A stretch of DNA of 24,131 nt from Podochytrium sp. JEL0797 (lineage: Eukaryota > Chytridiomycota > Chytridiomycetes > Chytridiales > Chytriomycetaceae), in the NCBI GenBank assembly GCA_027596195.1, contig JADGJG010000321.1, positions 1 through 24,131 of the forward strand. The letters run 5' to 3'. The position numbers and the translations under genes were made by a program. The notes beneath the pieces were generated by a model. That model was not told the origin of the DNA, ran no database searches, and saw nothing but the letters and a program-made list of their open reading frames with translations. This document shows positions 23,634 through 24,131 of the stretch, piece by piece; the stretch's first letter is position 1; the number at the start of each line of letters is the position of its first letter.

Positions 23634-23824
23634 TTATTCCTGATTGTGATATTTCTGCGACGCGAAATACTCCTCCCAGCTAATCATCCCGTCATTGTCC
23701 GTGTCATCCAAATCAAGCACGGTATCCACGTGGGTCACGAGATCCCCAAGCTTGCTCGTGCCCGTGCCCAAAATCGGCTTTCCGTCGCTTCCGACGGTTT
23801 GCTCTTGTCCCGCGTACAGGCTCA
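23634..23824 (-). CDS. EF-hand protein, MCFD2-like, C-terminal exon (partial)
   Basis: The exon starts after a CAACAG acceptor (23825-23826) in phase needing one base from the previous exon, and ends at TAA 23634-23636. It codes for SLYAGQEQTVGSDGKPILG, a linker, and THVDTVLDLDDTDNDGMISW followed by EEYFASQ. DLDDTDNDGMISWEEY fits a canonical calcium-binding EF-hand loop (D-D-D-G-I--EE). The helix before it resembles the second EF-hand of MCFD2, a lumenal partner of the LMAN1/ERGIC-53 cargo receptor in ER-to-Golgi transport. Residues SLYA just after the splice could be the end of a signal peptide. The upstream exon was not found in the remaining 307 bases. Confidence 0.65.
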
Positions 23825-23826
23825 CT

Positions 23827-24131
23827 GTTGCGAAAAGGAAATCAAATTAATGCCGATTCGTTGTGAGTTCGAGGGGAAATGGGGGGAGCTGCGGTTCTCT
23901 CGCTCGGATTCCACGTGTGCAGCAACATTCTTCGCCGATATTTTCGCTTGAATTCGTTCGCTCTCATTGCCACTTTCGAAACGAATCATTCGCCAAATAA
24001 AAGGTTTGTAGTTGATGGCATGACAGTTTTGAGGAGGGCAACGGCCGGGTGATTTTGATTTTGATTTCGATTTCGCGGATCAGCAGGGCGCACATCGGAT
24101 CCGTTTGGATTTGGCAGCCGCGGCCTTTGTC
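23827..24131. other. Upstream of EF-hand exon; exon not located
   Basis: This should contain the intron and perhaps the first exon of the EF-hand gene on the minus strand. No donor of matching phase with a convincing signal-peptide exon was found. An imperfect gattt(t/c) hexamer run of about four units lies near 24052-24076. Confidence 0.4.

Overview
This window comes from a nuclear eukaryotic genome, most likely a zoosporic (chytrid-like) fungus. The genes are dense and are cut by many short introns, about 43-68 nt in the models here, with GT donors (often GTGAGT or GTAAG) and AG acceptors. UDP-galactopyranose mutase and the amino-acid transporter are of fungal or protist type. A WRAP73/WDR8 protein, a family linked to centrioles and spindle poles, fits an organism with a flagellated stage. 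The taxonomic placement is an inference. Exon borders were worked out by hand, by requiring the reading frame to continue across every splice.

Layout. 1-157 (+): last exon of a 1-acylglycerol-3-phosphate acyltransferase. About 276-427 (-): decayed copy of the 3' end of the next gene. 543-2204 (-): eukaryotic UDP-galactopyranose mutase. 2447-3690 (-): RGS-domain protein. 3735-11866 (+): a 2585-residue membrane protein with an N-terminal seven-TM domain followed by about ten 4-TM units. 12041-12921 (+): a separate seven-TM protein. 13313-16427 (+): AAAP-family amino-acid transporter in 13 exons. 16495-18223 (-): WRAP73/WDR8. 18374-19458 (-): coiled-coil protein with an in-frame TAG. 19459-21378: gene-poor, with a roughly 245-bp tandem repeat, a 20-nt poly(C) tract, two adjacent hairpins and a relic joining pieces of two nearby genes. 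21379-22915 (-): secreted GDPD-family protein. 23634-23824 (-): last exon of an EF-hand protein resembling MCFD2.

How the genes may work together. The RGS gene and the giant seven-TM gene are divergent, with only 44 bp between their chosen start codons, and a second seven-TM gene follows. This suggests, but does not prove, a locus for receptor and G-protein signalling. The other genes are unrelated housekeeping or surface functions: galactofuranose precursor synthesis, amino-acid uptake, phosphodiester hydrolysis, phospholipid synthesis, spindle or centriole function.

The most unusual items are the giant 7TM plus 4-TM-array protein, the in-frame TAG inside an otherwise continuous coiled-coil gene, and two 3'-end gene relics that each lie just downstream of their parent on the same strand. 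One of these relics is joined to a 5' fragment of WRAP73.
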